Shown: positions 1 to 9,983 of the stretch, piece after piece
How positions within the stretch are numbered: position 1 is the first letter of the stretch
How the letters are laid out: every line of letters starts with the position of its first letter
Assembly: GCF_947507565.1 (NCBI RefSeq)
Contig: NC_089175.1
Coordinates: 5,135,733-5,199,732, forward strand
Reading direction: 5' to 3'
Length of the DNA: 64,000 nt
DNA from: Oscarella lobularis
Lineage: Eukaryota > Porifera > Homoscleromorpha > Homosclerophorida > Oscarellidae
Position numbers and translations under genes: made by a program
Notes under the pieces: generated by a model
The model's input: only the letters and a program-made list of their open reading frames with translations
Told to the model about the DNA's origin: nothing
Databases searched by the model: none

Positions 1-1
1 A

Positions 2-142
2 TGGCGCAAATCGGAAGGGCCGACTATTGTTCCTGGCGCTGTTTTCGGTTGCGAAGAAGACTGTGTGCTAGATCGAAAAGAAATTGAGATAGATGCCACC
101 CGCGCACTTCGAAAGAGGCCGCTTCGTCGTGAAGATGTTTAA
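2..142 (+). CDS. 3' terminal exon of an unidentified gene (partial)
   Basis: An open frame enters from the left edge and stops at TAA 140-142 after 46 codons; the visible protein ends in ATRALRKRPLRREDV. AATAAA signals lie at about 142-147 and 177-182, right after the stop, which is why I read this as the last exon of a plus-strand gene rather than noise. The piece is too short and charged to assign to a family. No domain or partner can be named. The upstream part lies outside the window. Confidence 0.5.
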   Translation, partial: WRKSEGPTIVPGAVFGCEEDCVLDRKEIEIDATRALRKRPLRREDV

Positions 143-683
143 ATAAAACTTGTGTATTTATTTTGTTGCGTTTTTTGAATAAATGCAGGAGTCTAACAAC
201 GCCTCTCTCCATCTTTTCTCCGGGTCGTAGACATCATGTAAGGACACGCAAAGCGCTGCGAAATGCCTCGTTTTACGACAAGAAAAGGCACGGAATAGGT
301 CACAGAGTGAATTCTTTGCTATTCTAGATCGTTTCGTCTCATATTTCACGCTAAAAAACGAACGTATGCCAGTAGACGTATGCGTCTGTAGCTTTTTAGT
401 GACGCAAGTCGGTATGCTTGGTCAGCAAAATTCAAGCAAGATCGCTGCCGGCCCTCGAATGGATTTTTGTTAGCTAAGCGAACGTTTGCAGACGATTTCT
501 CTGCCTGTTAGCGAAGCCCTCGACTAGACTAGACATTCGCAACTGAAAGACGAGCGAGAATCGTTCATAATCGACTCAAACGCACGAGCCGCTATTGTAG
601 AAAGTTCAGATCGCCTTGCACTGCTCGTAGAAACGATAGGCCCTTTTCCTTTCCCGCCAACCATCAGGCCTAACGTGCTGCGA
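143..683. other. Intergenic stretch, no gene seen
   Basis: Between the poly(A) signals of the left-edge gene and the Mutator-type MITE I find no convincing exon, repeat or promoter. Short frames on both strands lack splice support or family resemblance. Confidence 0.5.
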
Positions 684-692
684 CTGTGATTC

Positions 693-1472
693 GGCAGGAC
701 GGAGTTTCAAACGCGCATGTACGAATACTAGTGCGTAACCAGAGATATAAAAGAGTAACTCTTTATATCTCTGGCGTAACAATGGGCGGAGAGCCAATGA
801 CGTAGCCTTGTCGCCTTAAATCAGCCAATGAAGTAAACATTTATCGTTCTATCGAGACCCCGTGAAAGAAAAATGGCTCGTCTAAGATGAGTTCGAATTG
901 TCTAAGCTTGAGAATTGGCAGATCGAAGCTTCAATGAATAAGCTTTGATTTTAGCCCTGACGTATTTTTAGTTGAGGGGTACGTCAATCGAGAAAAAGCG
1001 GTTTGAAAGTTTTAGGATCGCTGAACGCACTAGGAACCGCACGTTTTCTCTATAAATAGCTTCAAAAATTTAAAAAATCGTAGGGATTTGTAAATGCGCT
1101 CGAAAATGCGCTGAATCGTGCCTCAATCGCGCCTAACGACCCACGATGTTTCGAATTTTGCCGAAATATGTTAGGTAAAAACAGCGTCTTTTTAGCTTCA
1201 AAGATAAAGAATACTGCCTTTTATTTATACTACTGGCGTTTTTGGAAAGCTCGGCGACAAAAATGGGAAGTTGTAGACGATAATTTGTACGAGGGTCCCC
1301 GCCCGATGCGCGTTTGTTTCAGTGAAGCAATGCCACATTTGCGCATTTTCGCCAAAGAAAATGCGCTTGTCAGAGGCTAGATAAGGTAAAATCAGCGCTT
1401 TCGGAAAACATTCGAAGGGAGTAACCAGTAACCCTAACTACGACGCATGCGCGTTTGAAACTCCGTCCTGCC
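693..1472. mobile_element. 780-bp Mutator-type MITE (internal-deletion derivative)
   Basis: The ends are inverted repeats: GGCAGGACGGAGTTTCAAAC at the left and its complement, ending CTCCGTCCTGCC, at the right. The element is flanked by a perfect 9-bp target duplication CTGTGATTC (684-692 and 1473-1481), the size typical of Mutator-like transposons. Its left ~320 bp and right ~450 bp match the two ends of the 4.1-kb element at 40790-44891, which carries a Mutator-like transposase. The whole coding middle is missing here, so this copy could only move with transposase supplied in trans. The deletion junction is near 1005-1015. Confidence 0.9.
740..773. mobile_element. 34-bp palindromic micro-insertion with 7-bp direct repeats
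   Basis: The insert starts CAGAGATATAAA and ends with the exact complement TTTATATCTCTG. GCGTAAC stands on both sides (733-739 and 774-780). The related element at 40790-44891 has one GCGTAAC and no insert at the same place, so it shows the empty site. A second 34-bp palindrome of the same design lies at 41770-41803. Confidence 0.75.
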
Positions 1473-1481
1473 CTGTGATTC

Positions 1482-2346
1482 AGCTAAAGCGGACGGAATC
1501 TTTACGCCTAGTAGTGGTTGCCATTTCGATTCTCTCTGCGCTCGGCGTCAATCCAGGCGTCGTTCTGGACGAGTCTCTCTTCCCCGACGTCCTTTCCCGT
1601 TGGAGGCCCAGAACCGCTCGAAAAGAACAGAAAAGGGGACGTAAGACGCGATGGACGAGCTTCTGGATCAAAGTGGGGAACGTGCGATCTCACAAAGAGC
1701 CATTTCCATCAGGTAACACGACGAATTTCCAAGGAGTACCTGTTTGTCAAGTTAGATTGACGTAGCAGTTCCTCTGGCAGCCACGCCAGTCTGTCGTGCA
1801 CATTCCTGTAGTTAGCAATCCACAAGTTGGCCAAGTTGGAGAGGTCGTAACGTTAGCAGGCGAATTATTATTGCTTGATCGTTTCTTATGACTATAGATG
1901 TAAATGTCGGCCAAGAACGTCGCCGCGCTGGCGGAGACCCCGGGTCGCGTCAGCAGATTAACGTCTGCCAGTGTAGATGTCGTCGATCGCGATAGGATTG
2001 TTCGAAATAATGAAAACGTATTAGAACCGAAGACATGTCAAAATAGAATGCTTCTATGCTGTCGCCGCTGCTTTGTTTAGCTCAGTGCCATGCTGCTACG
2101 TTCAAACCAGACCACTTTGCTTTTGAGCGAGTCGCTCTGCTAGAGCTTTGCTTACGTACTTGCTCACTATCACGCCACGTTGCTGATAACAAATCAAGGA
2201 AAGCCGTTAATTGGAAGCCACGCACGCTTCCGGAAAACCGTGTTTTAGAAGCCACATTCTCTAAAACATTTTTCCTGGTGGCAAATTTGGTAATGCATGG
2301 GCGTAGTTATGTAAGTTCATTAATTAATTAAGTCAGGGATATAATA
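1482..2346. other. Intergenic or unresolved region upstream of the first Delta-like gene
   Basis: A few exon-like pieces can be read on the plus strand, for example 1651-1713, which starts with ATG and ends at a GT donor, and 1770-1890. I could not join them into one open frame, so no gene is called. The last ~50 bp contain GCATGGGCGTAG, also found at 6472-6483 ahead of the second Delta-like gene, which suggests an old duplication boundary. Confidence 0.4.
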
Positions 2347-2440
2347 GGTCGTCCGACGCTTGGCGACGGACTAGTACGGAAGTCGGAACGTTATCTGGCG
2401 CTTGCTCTTCAGAATTTCTTCACTGCTCGGGGAAAAGACA
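2347..2440 (+). promoter_or_regulatory. Conserved 5' flank of Delta-like gene A
   Basis: About 90 bp just ahead of the ATG closely match the flank of the second Delta-like gene (6542-6619). Shared blocks include TCCGACGCTTGG, GGCGCTTGCTCTTC and GGAAAAGACA up to the start codon. This is probably the proximal promoter plus 5' UTR carried along in the tandem duplication. No clear TATA box is visible. Confidence 0.45.
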
Positions 2441-5400
2441 ATGCTCGTCGTCGCTGTCATCCTCCTGTTGTCGTCGCTCTTCCACGCGGCGCTGTCGTTG
2501 CTCTTCCCGAAGGTGAGACAAAAAAGAACAAGGGAATCAGACACCCAACCTCGCCCGAACTAGATAGACTCTTTGTCTCTATACGTCTCCCAGTCTCATC
2601 CGCCCTATACACACACGGACACCGCATGATAGTGCGTTCCATGCAAAATCGGATTGGCGCTGCTCGAAAAAAAAGGTCATGCACTTGACTTTATTTTTTA
2701 CAGGGTGGTACGCTGGAAATCAAATTCATCCAATACATAAATCCGGAGAGCAAAAACTACCAAGGGTCCATTTGCGATGGTTTTCCGTCACTATATCCCA
2801 AATGCGATAACTATTTTGTCGTCTGCTATCGCGACTATAATCCGAGTGATGACAATGCGTGCACGAATGGGACGCGCGAGACGGACAAGTTCAATGACAA
2901 CGACGACATTATATCTTCCCAAAGTCACATCTCAACAATCCTTTTTCGTTCGGTTTTGATGCCTGGAAAGTAAACGAGAAAAACTTCTCCATATTTTCAA
3001 TAATTAATTTGCGAATTTGTAGAATTCCTTTAGTTTGAAAATTACCATCTGGGACTACGATTGGCCCTTTAAGGACGAACTTGTCGACATGTTGCGATGG
3101 GGAATTCCTCACGCGAGCGTCCCGAGCAACGGGAGCAAGTTGCTAAATGGAAAATACGGCAAGACTCTCTCGCTTCAATGGCGCGTTCGGTGCAACCCGT
3201 TTTACTACGGCAACTGTTCGAAGTACTGCAATCCACTTCCTCGGGACCACTACACCTGCGATCTTCAGACAGGACAGCATTTGTGCTTGGTCGGATGGAC
3301 GGGAGCTCCTCAGTGCAGAACTCGTATTGATAATTCCTCTTCCGTATTACAAAAGAAAACGGGTTTTTTTCTGCTCTCCTTATAGCTGTTTGCAAGACAA
3401 ACTGTAGTAAGCTACACGGCTCTTGTACAAGGCCTGGAGAATGCATGTAAGACGTCTATTACTGAAGTTTCTCTCTTGTGTAATGATGCTACCTTTGCCA
3501 GTTGTGACCCTGGTTGGACAGGGAGTACATGTTCAATTTGCGTGCCAAAGAGCGGATGCAGTGAGCGTCATTATCACTTTTTGTATTCTCTGTTGACAGA
3601 GTTTTCTTACAGAACACGGCGTTTGCCTTGACGGGAGTGATTGCATTTGCCAGCCACCCTGGTTCGGACCCCTGTGCGACCAAGGTGAGAATTAGTCGTG
3701 CTTCTCTTGCTACGATGAATATTTCTATTTAGATGGGTCGGGATGCAACAATCATCCTTGTCAGAATGGAGGAACGTGCTCCGTCATTCCAAACGGCTTC
3801 AACTGCGCATGTCTGTCGGACTTCACCGGAACGACTTGTGATGTTGGTATGATATGTTATTGATATCCCTCTTCCGTCTTACAAGTGAAAAACGATATTC
3901 TGCTCCTCCTTATAGCTATTTGCAAGACGGGGTGTAGTAAGCTACACGGCTCTTGTACAAGGCCTGGAGAATGCAAGTAAGACGTCTATTACTGAAGTTT
4001 CTCTCTCGTGTAATGATGCTGCTTTTGCCAGTTGTGACCCTGGTTGGACAGGGAGTACATGTTCAATTTGCGTGCCGAAGAGCGGATGCAGTGAGCGTCA
4101 TTATTACGTTTGCATTCTCCTTTGATAGAGTTTTTCTTATAGAACACGGCGTTTGTCAAAGCGGGAACGACTGCATATGCCAGTCACCCTGGTTAGGACC
4201 CCTGTGCGACCAAGGTGAGAATTAGTGGTGCTTTTCTTGCTACATGTAGGATGAATATCCCTGTTCAGATGGGTCGGCATGCAACAGTCATCCTTGTCAG
4301 AATGGAGGAACGTGCTCCGTCATTCCAAACGGCTTCAACTGCGCATGTCCGTCGGACTTCACCGGAACGACTTGTGATGTTGGTATGAGCGAGAAACAAT
4401 TTAGTATCTCAATCTGAAGTATAGTAAATAAATAGATATGAATCTGTGTCGAAGCAATCCTTGTATGCACGGTGCCACATGTCAAAATCTGCCCAACAGA
4501 TTTGCGTGCAATTGTCGGCCGGGCTACACCGGACAGTTTTGCTCTGCAGGCAAGACAAAAAAACACACAACGAGTGTATAAGTTAAATTTGTTTTTTTGT
4601 TCATAAAGAGATCAACGAGTGTCTGAGTAATCCTTGCGTTTTTGGAAGTTGCTCTGATCTCGTAAATGCCTTTTCCTGCCAGTGCCATTCCGGATTTACG
4701 GGCCGTCGCTGCGATGCAGGCAAGTCATATAGACCGATTTATTTTATGTACATGTGCCAATTTTCAGACTTTGACGAGTGTGCATCTGGTCTAAACAACT
4801 GCGGTGCCAATACGTTGTGCAATAATACAGTAGGTGGATACTTGTGTCCATGCAAACCCGGCTATGCAGACGCAGGCGACGGTCGCTCGTGCACCCGGAT
4901 TCAGTGCAAGAACCTCGACAGTTCGCTCGGTGCTTCCGCGGCAAGAGTGACTTTTTCGAACGATAACCGATGGGTTGGCACGACGGCGCAGATCGCCTGT
5001 CTAGGCGGATATAAAATGCAGCCCGGAAGCCTTTCTAGCCTACGTTGTCTTGACGACGGGGAATGGGACGGAGAGGTCAAAGCAAACATATGCAGCGGTG
5101 AGTTTAATTAATAACAAAAAACAAAGACGTAGCAAATACTCTTTTTCTCCTCGGTAAGATATTGACGAATGTCAGGTAGCACAATCGCCGTGCCGTTCGG
5201 GTGAAGTGTGCCATAATACGGTGGGATCGTACATATGCGAGACGGGGGAACAGACGCAAACTCCCGAGACGAAAGCGCCGACGACGAAACCAACCCAAAC
5301 GCCCGAGACGAAAGCGCCGACGACGGAACCAACCCAAACGCCCGAGACGAAAGCGCCGACGACGGAACGGACGCAAACGCCCGAGACGAAAGCGCCGACG

Positions 5401-6011
5401 ACGATTTCTCCATGTTCGGAATGCGATGAAGAAAACACGGATGCTATAGGCAAGACAACCCGACCTAGCCATCTAACCCTAACCCTAAGTTCTTTTATTT
5501 AGGGACTCCTGAACGCATCATCGACGAAAAAAAAAAGAATAATATCGGTCTGTACATCGGAGTCGCCGTCGGAGTCCTCCTCCTCATCGTCATCATAATA
5601 GTCATCCTCCTCGTCCTACGTCGCCGATCGAAACGGGAATCGATCACCATAGTACCGCGCCCGCCAACTCAATATGACAAGTCGTCGTCGTCGATGGCGA
5701 TGTCGATGTCGGCGTGCCAAGCGGCGGTCGACAAAGAACACGACGCCGCCAAAATGAAAAATGAACCCTTTTATGACGTCATCGGTGACGGTTCGCGACC
5801 CCCCAAGTACGAGGATATGTCGGCCGTGGCCTTCAACGCTCGCAATTTGGCTTATTGGTCTGTTCTGTCCGCCAATAACGCGAACGGAGCGGAGCATTCG
5901 CTGCCTGAAACGGGCGTCGCCGCTGCGGAAAAGGATCGGCCGGCCTCTCAGAATCACTATCTCGAGCCTGACGTCAAGGGTGGCGGCGGCGTTGATGTCC
6001 AGCTCGTCTAA
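2441..6011 (+). CDS. Delta/Jagged-like DSL Notch ligand A (frame break in exon 2)
   Basis: Sixteen exons: 2441-2512, 2704-2969, 3023-3323, 3386-3446, 3502-3560, 3613-3684, 3733-3846, 3916-3976, 4032-4090, 4143-4214, 4269-4382, 4436-4549, 4609-4719, 4768-5097, 5159-5449, 5503-6011. Domain order: signal peptide ([14 protein letters not shown]), MNNL-type N-terminal module, DSL domain (WRVRCNPFYYGNCSKYC to VGWTGAPQC), a run of EGF-like repeats, a calcium-binding EGF followed by a Sushi/CCP domain, another cbEGF, a Thr/Pro stalk, one membrane helix (about 5560-5615, then RRRSK) and a tail with YDVIGDG, YEDM and HYLEP tyrosine motifs. As a family DSL proteins are membrane ligands for Notch. Exon 2 has a net one-base frame change between 2893 and 2937 relative to gene B, so this copy may be a pseudogene or hold an assembly error. 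Three introns use GC donors (4550, 4720, 5450). Length is about 868 residues if the frame is bridged. Confidence 0.88.
3386..4382 (+). repeat. Internal tandem duplication of a four-exon EGF block
   Basis: Exons 4-7 (3386-3846) and exons 8-11 (3916-4382) are near-identical, including their introns and splice sites. Each block codes for [12 protein letters not shown], CDPGWTGSTC, KHGVC and [11 protein letters not shown]-type modules. Exon lengths match exactly (61, 59, 72 and 114 nt). Gene B has only one such block (7645-8123), so the extra copy arose in gene A after the gene duplication or was lost from B. Confidence 0.9.
5258..5402 (+). repeat. 39-bp in-frame repeat coding a Thr/Pro stalk
   Basis: About four copies of a 39-bp unit encode QTPETKAPTTEPT. 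The segment lies between the last EGF and the membrane helix of Delta-like A and probably forms an O-glycosylated stalk. Gene B has only one degenerate copy at the same place (about 9008-9045). Confidence 0.85.
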
Positions 6012-6129
6012 CGTACGTTGGTCGTACGCTCGTTTATGAAGGTACACGAAATGCGATTAGAGGAAGATGGTCTACCGGTGTAGTACATTTTACTGTTTGC
6101 GCAATGTTGATCACGTCAGCCCACGCAGT

Positions 6130-6400
6130 TTTCAGTTCAGAATTTGCACGTCGTTTTTTTGTCTGAGTCTCTGCATCGAAATTGTTCTCCAATGCTTGTT
6201 CTTTAGATCTGGATGGAAGGTCGAGTGATGATGAGGTTTTCACTTCGTGTTGTCTTTCTTTCACAGGAGCAGCGCCCATTTTTGTGGTTCTGCTGAGAGT
6301 GCAGTCACGACTTGCTCTTACCTTCATCTGCTTTCGCTCACTGCACGTCAAATCATCGATCCTAGAGGAGATTCTCTTCTAGCGTCCACGGTAAAATTGG
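6130..6400 (+). pseudogene. Shrunken relic of the acid-sugar kinase/PdxA gene
   Basis: Pieces of the 9984-13001 gene and its 5' flank recur here in the same order, with the intervening exons lost. TCTCTGCATCGAAATTGTTC (about 6160) matches exon 1 near 10068. TCTGGATGGAAGGTCGAG (6208) and TGTTGTCTTTCTTTC (6248) match exon 4 and its intron near 10618 and 10685. TTTGTGGTTCTGCTGAGAGT (6281) matches the end of exon 5 near 10863. The sequence just after Delta A's stop (6042-6130) also matches the sequence after Delta B's. The original duplicated unit was therefore Delta plus kinase, and the first kinase copy decayed. Confidence 0.7.
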
Positions 6401-6541
6401 TTTCCTCTAGTATCCGTGGTAGAATTGGCCAGAATTGCCAGGGTAGAACCAGTAGTAACGCGCGCCTTCCGCATGGGCGTAGCTACTTTACGTTCATTCC
6501 TTCATATCTATGATTCCTTGTAGCGACGTAAGTTCATTAGG

Positions 6542-6619
6542 GGTCATCCGACGCTTGGTTACGGAGCGTGATCTTGGCGCTTGCTCTTCGGAATTTCTTC
6601 GCTGCTCGAGGAAAAGACA
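6542..6619 (+). promoter_or_regulatory. Conserved 5' flank of Delta-like gene B
   Basis: This is the counterpart of 2347-2440: TCATCCGACGCTTGG, GGCGCTTGCTCTTCGG and GGAAAAGACA lead directly into the ATG. Conservation of this flank between two genes with diverged intergenic DNA makes it the best candidate promoter/5' UTR here. Confidence 0.45.
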
Positions 6620-9600
6620 ATGCTTGTCGTCGCGGTCATCCTCCTGTTGTCGTCGTTCTTCCACACCGCGCGGGTGAGACAAAAGAAAGAACGGAATCGG
6701 ACACGCAAGTCCGTCCTAAGTCCCATCCTCGCGATCGATCGCCCGTGGATCGCGTAAAGCCACATACATTGTAGTAGTAGCTCTCAAAAGTTGAAAACAG
6801 AAGCCCCTTTATCTCCGCGTCTCCCACTCTCAGCCACACAACGCATGATACAGAACCGGATGTGATTTTCCACGAGCGCAAATTGGCGCGGCTCCAAGAA
6901 AGCGGTCACGCGACTTTATTATATCTTTTTCAGGGCGACGGCACGCTAGAAATTCAATTCAACCAATACAGACATTCGGCGAGCAAAGACTTCAAAGGGC
7001 TATGTTGCGATTCGTTCCTCTCGTGGGGCTGTAGCAACGACTGCGATAACTTTGTCATCGTCTGCTATCGCGACTATAATCCGAGCAATGACAATACGTG
7101 CATTGGGACGCGCACGACGGGCAAGTTCGACGACAGCGTTACCTTCTCAACTGGAAAAAACGCACTCAAAAATAATCTCGATAATCCATTTTCGTTCGGT
7201 TTTAGCGGAGCCTGGAAGGTAAACACGCGAGAAAAATTTCAATAATTAATGAATTTATTTATGAATTTTTAGAATTCGTTTAGTTTAAAATTAACTATAT
7301 GGGACGACGATTCGATTAACAAGGACGATCTTGTCGACGTCTTGCGACCGGGCATTGCCCACGCGGGCGTCTCGAGCGCCTGGAGCTCGTTGACGATAAA
7401 GGGAAAGTATAGCAAGACGCTCTCGCTGAAATGGCGCGTTCAGTGCGACGCGAATTACTACGGCGACTGTTCGGTGCTCTGCGTGCCGCAAGACTCCGAC
7501 GCGACTGGGCACTATACGTGCGATCGTACGACGGGCCAGCGGAAATGCATGAGCGGATGGACGGGAGCTCCTCAATGCAAAACTCGTATTGATATCCTTC
7601 TTCCGTCTTATGAGAAAAAACTACTTTTTTTTCTATTCTTATAGCTATTTGCAAGACCGGTTGTAGTAAGCTACACGGCTCTTGTACGAAGCCTGGGCAA
7701 TGCACGTAAGACGTCTGTCTATTGGTGAAGTTATCTTGTGAGTAATGATGCCTTTGCTAGTTGTGATCCTGGTTGGAAAGGGAATACGTGTTCGGATTGC
7801 GTGAAGAAGAGCGGATGCAGTGAGCGCGTTCATTATTACTCTTTGCACTCTCTGTTGACATGGTTGTTCGTTTCTTCTTATAGAACACGGTGATTGCTCT
7901 AACGGGAACGACTGCATTTGCCAGTCGCATTGGTTGGGACCTCTGTGCGACCAAAGTGAATTAGTGATGCTATTAGTCCATTGCTATAATTATAAATCCT
8001 TTTGCTCAGGTGGGTTGGGATGCAACGATCATCCTTGTCAGAATGGGGGGACGTGTTCTGTAAAACCGAACAGCTTCCGCTGCGCATGTCCGTCGGACTT
8101 CATCGGATCGACTTGCAACGTTGGTATGAGAGAGACTATTGCTTCAGATTTCTCTCACTCAATAAATGAATATTGATTTCGTAGATATGAATCAGTGTCG
8201 AAGCAATCCTTGTTTGAACGGTGCCACATGTGACAATCATGCTAACGGATTTACGTGCAATTGTCCGTCTGGCTACGCCGGACAGTTTTGCTCTACAGGC
8301 GAGAAATTGCGTATAATACAATGAGTGTATAAGTTAAATTTGTTTTTGTCTATAAAGATATCGACGAGTGTTCAAGTGATCCTTGTCTTAATAATGGGCA
8401 TTGCTCTGATTTCGTAAATTCCTTCTCCTGCACGTGTCAATCCGGATACACGGGCGATCTCTGCGATACAGGCAAGTCATGTTGACCAATTTATTACATG
8501 TATATGTATGTATGTATGTGTATATATAATTTTTTAGACATCGACGAGTGTGCAGATCTAAACGACTGCGGTGTCAATACGGTGTGCAATAATACCTCAG
8601 GCGGTTACTTGTGTTCGTGTAAACCCGGCTATACAAACGCCGGCGACGGTCACCCATGCAGTCTGATTCAGTGCAGTCACCTTGACTATTTGCCCAGTTC
8701 GACGAAAGTGTCTTTTTCGAATGATGGCCGATGGGTTGGCACGACGGCGCAGATCACCTGTCAAGACGGATATAGTATGCAGCCGACAAGTCCTATAATC
8801 CTAAGTTGTCTTGAAAACGGGGTATGGGACAAAGAGGTAGAAAAAAACGTGTGCAGCGGTGAGTTCAATAACGAAAGCAAAGACGCAATAAATACGTTTC
8901 TTCTCCGGCCCTCGTTAAGATATCGACGAATGTGAGCAGGAAGAATCGCCGTGCGGTTCGGGTGAAGTATGCCATAATACGGTGGGATCGCACAGTTGTG
9001 AGACGGCGGAACCGACGCAAACGTCCGAGCCAAAGGCGACGGAGGGATGTTTAGGCGACTGCGTTGGAGGTAGAGGCAGGAGAGCCCAACCACAGCAATC
9101 TATACATTTTCCATTTAGATTCTGCGAGCAGCACAGACGAAAAGAATAGTTCAAATCTCAGTCTGTACATCGGGGTCGCCGCCGGATTCGTTCTCCTCAT
9201 CATCATCATAATAGTCCTACTCGTCTTCCTGCGTCGTCGATCGAAACAGGGATCGATCATCATAGTACCGCCGCCGGCAACTCAAAATAACAATTCGTCG
9301 TCGATGGCGATGTCGATGTCGATGTCGGCGTGCCAAGTGGCGGTCGACGAAGAACACGTCGCCGCCAAAATGAAAAACATCGACGACGAACCTTTTTATG
9401 ACGTCATCGGCGACGGTTCGCGATCCGCCATGCCTCTGCCGCCGCCGTCGTCGTCGTCGTCGCATGCGTATGAGGACATGTCCGGCACGGCGTGGCGATA
9501 TCGTGCGCCCAACCCGGGTTACGGGTCGACGATTCCGTACACGAATAACGCGAGTGGCGGGGAGCACGCGGGCGCCGAGACGGACACGGGCGCGGGTGCC

Positions 9601-9762
9601 GCTCCCCCTGCCGCGGCGACGGAAAATGGGGGTGCTGTCTCTCTGGCCAATCCTACCTACGATGCTGCGCCGAGTGGAGCCAATGGAGGGCCGGCGGCCT
9701 CTCAGGATGATTATCTCGAGCCTGTCAAGGGTGGCGGTGGTAGGTACACGAAATGCGCGTAG
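6620..9762 (+). CDS. Delta/Jagged-like DSL Notch ligand B
   Basis: Twelve exons with an open frame throughout: 6620-6673, 6934-7218, 7273-7585, 7645-7705, 7761-7819, 7884-7955, 8010-8123, 8185-8298, 8358-8471, 8538-8858, 8920-9069, 9119-9762; about 766 residues. Order: signal peptide, MNNL module ([17 protein letters not shown]), DSL domain ([17 protein letters not shown] to [10 protein letters not shown]), EGF repeats, cbEGF plus Sushi/CCP ([10 protein letters not shown] to [14 protein letters not shown]), a last cbEGF, a short stalk, one membrane helix ([14 protein letters not shown] then FLRRRSK), and a long tail with [17 protein letters not shown] and DDYLEP. It is the tandem duplicate of gene A and lacks A's second EGF block. 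A CCP domain is not part of classical Delta or Jagged. Introns at 8299 and 8472 use GC donors. Role as a Notch ligand is inferred from the DSL domain. Confidence 0.92.
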
Positions 9763-9983
9763 AGGAAGATGCTGTCTACTGTGTACATTTTGTACTACGA
9801 TTTGTTTTGCCCGATGTTGATCGCCTTTTTATGTCATTGCACACCCGGTTTCATCACTTCAGCACCAGTTCAGATTTTGCATGTCGCTTCTTTTGTCTTT
9901 AGAGAGAGAGAAAGAGAGAAATTTTAGTGTTTACAAGCAGTTTACGGGCTCCTGTTGTGTGCGAGCTTCCCCGGACATCCGAA
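9763..9983 (+). other. Short spacer between Delta-like B and the kinase/PdxA gene
   Basis: The 221-bp gap contains a purine run (AGAGAGAGAGAAAGAGAGA at about 9901) and presumably both the 3' end of Delta B and the promoter of the next gene. An in-frame ATG at 9927 lies upstream of the preferred start at 9984. Confidence 0.5.

Noticed and set aside
1651-1713. Possible first exon starting with ATG and ending at a GT donor
   Set aside because: No following exon could be joined in frame; no family match.
5201-5472. Basic repeat-rich frames on both strands over the Delta A stalk
   Set aside because: All are shifted readings of the 39-bp Thr/Pro repeat.
5474-5489. CTAACCCTAACCCTAA, telomere-like
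   Set aside because: Only about two and a half units inside an intron; too short to call an interstitial telomere.
9217-9567. Long Arg-rich frame on the minus strand opposite Delta B's tail
   Set aside because: It mirrors the biased codon use of the Asp/Ser/Ala-rich cytoplasmic tail; no domain or splice support.
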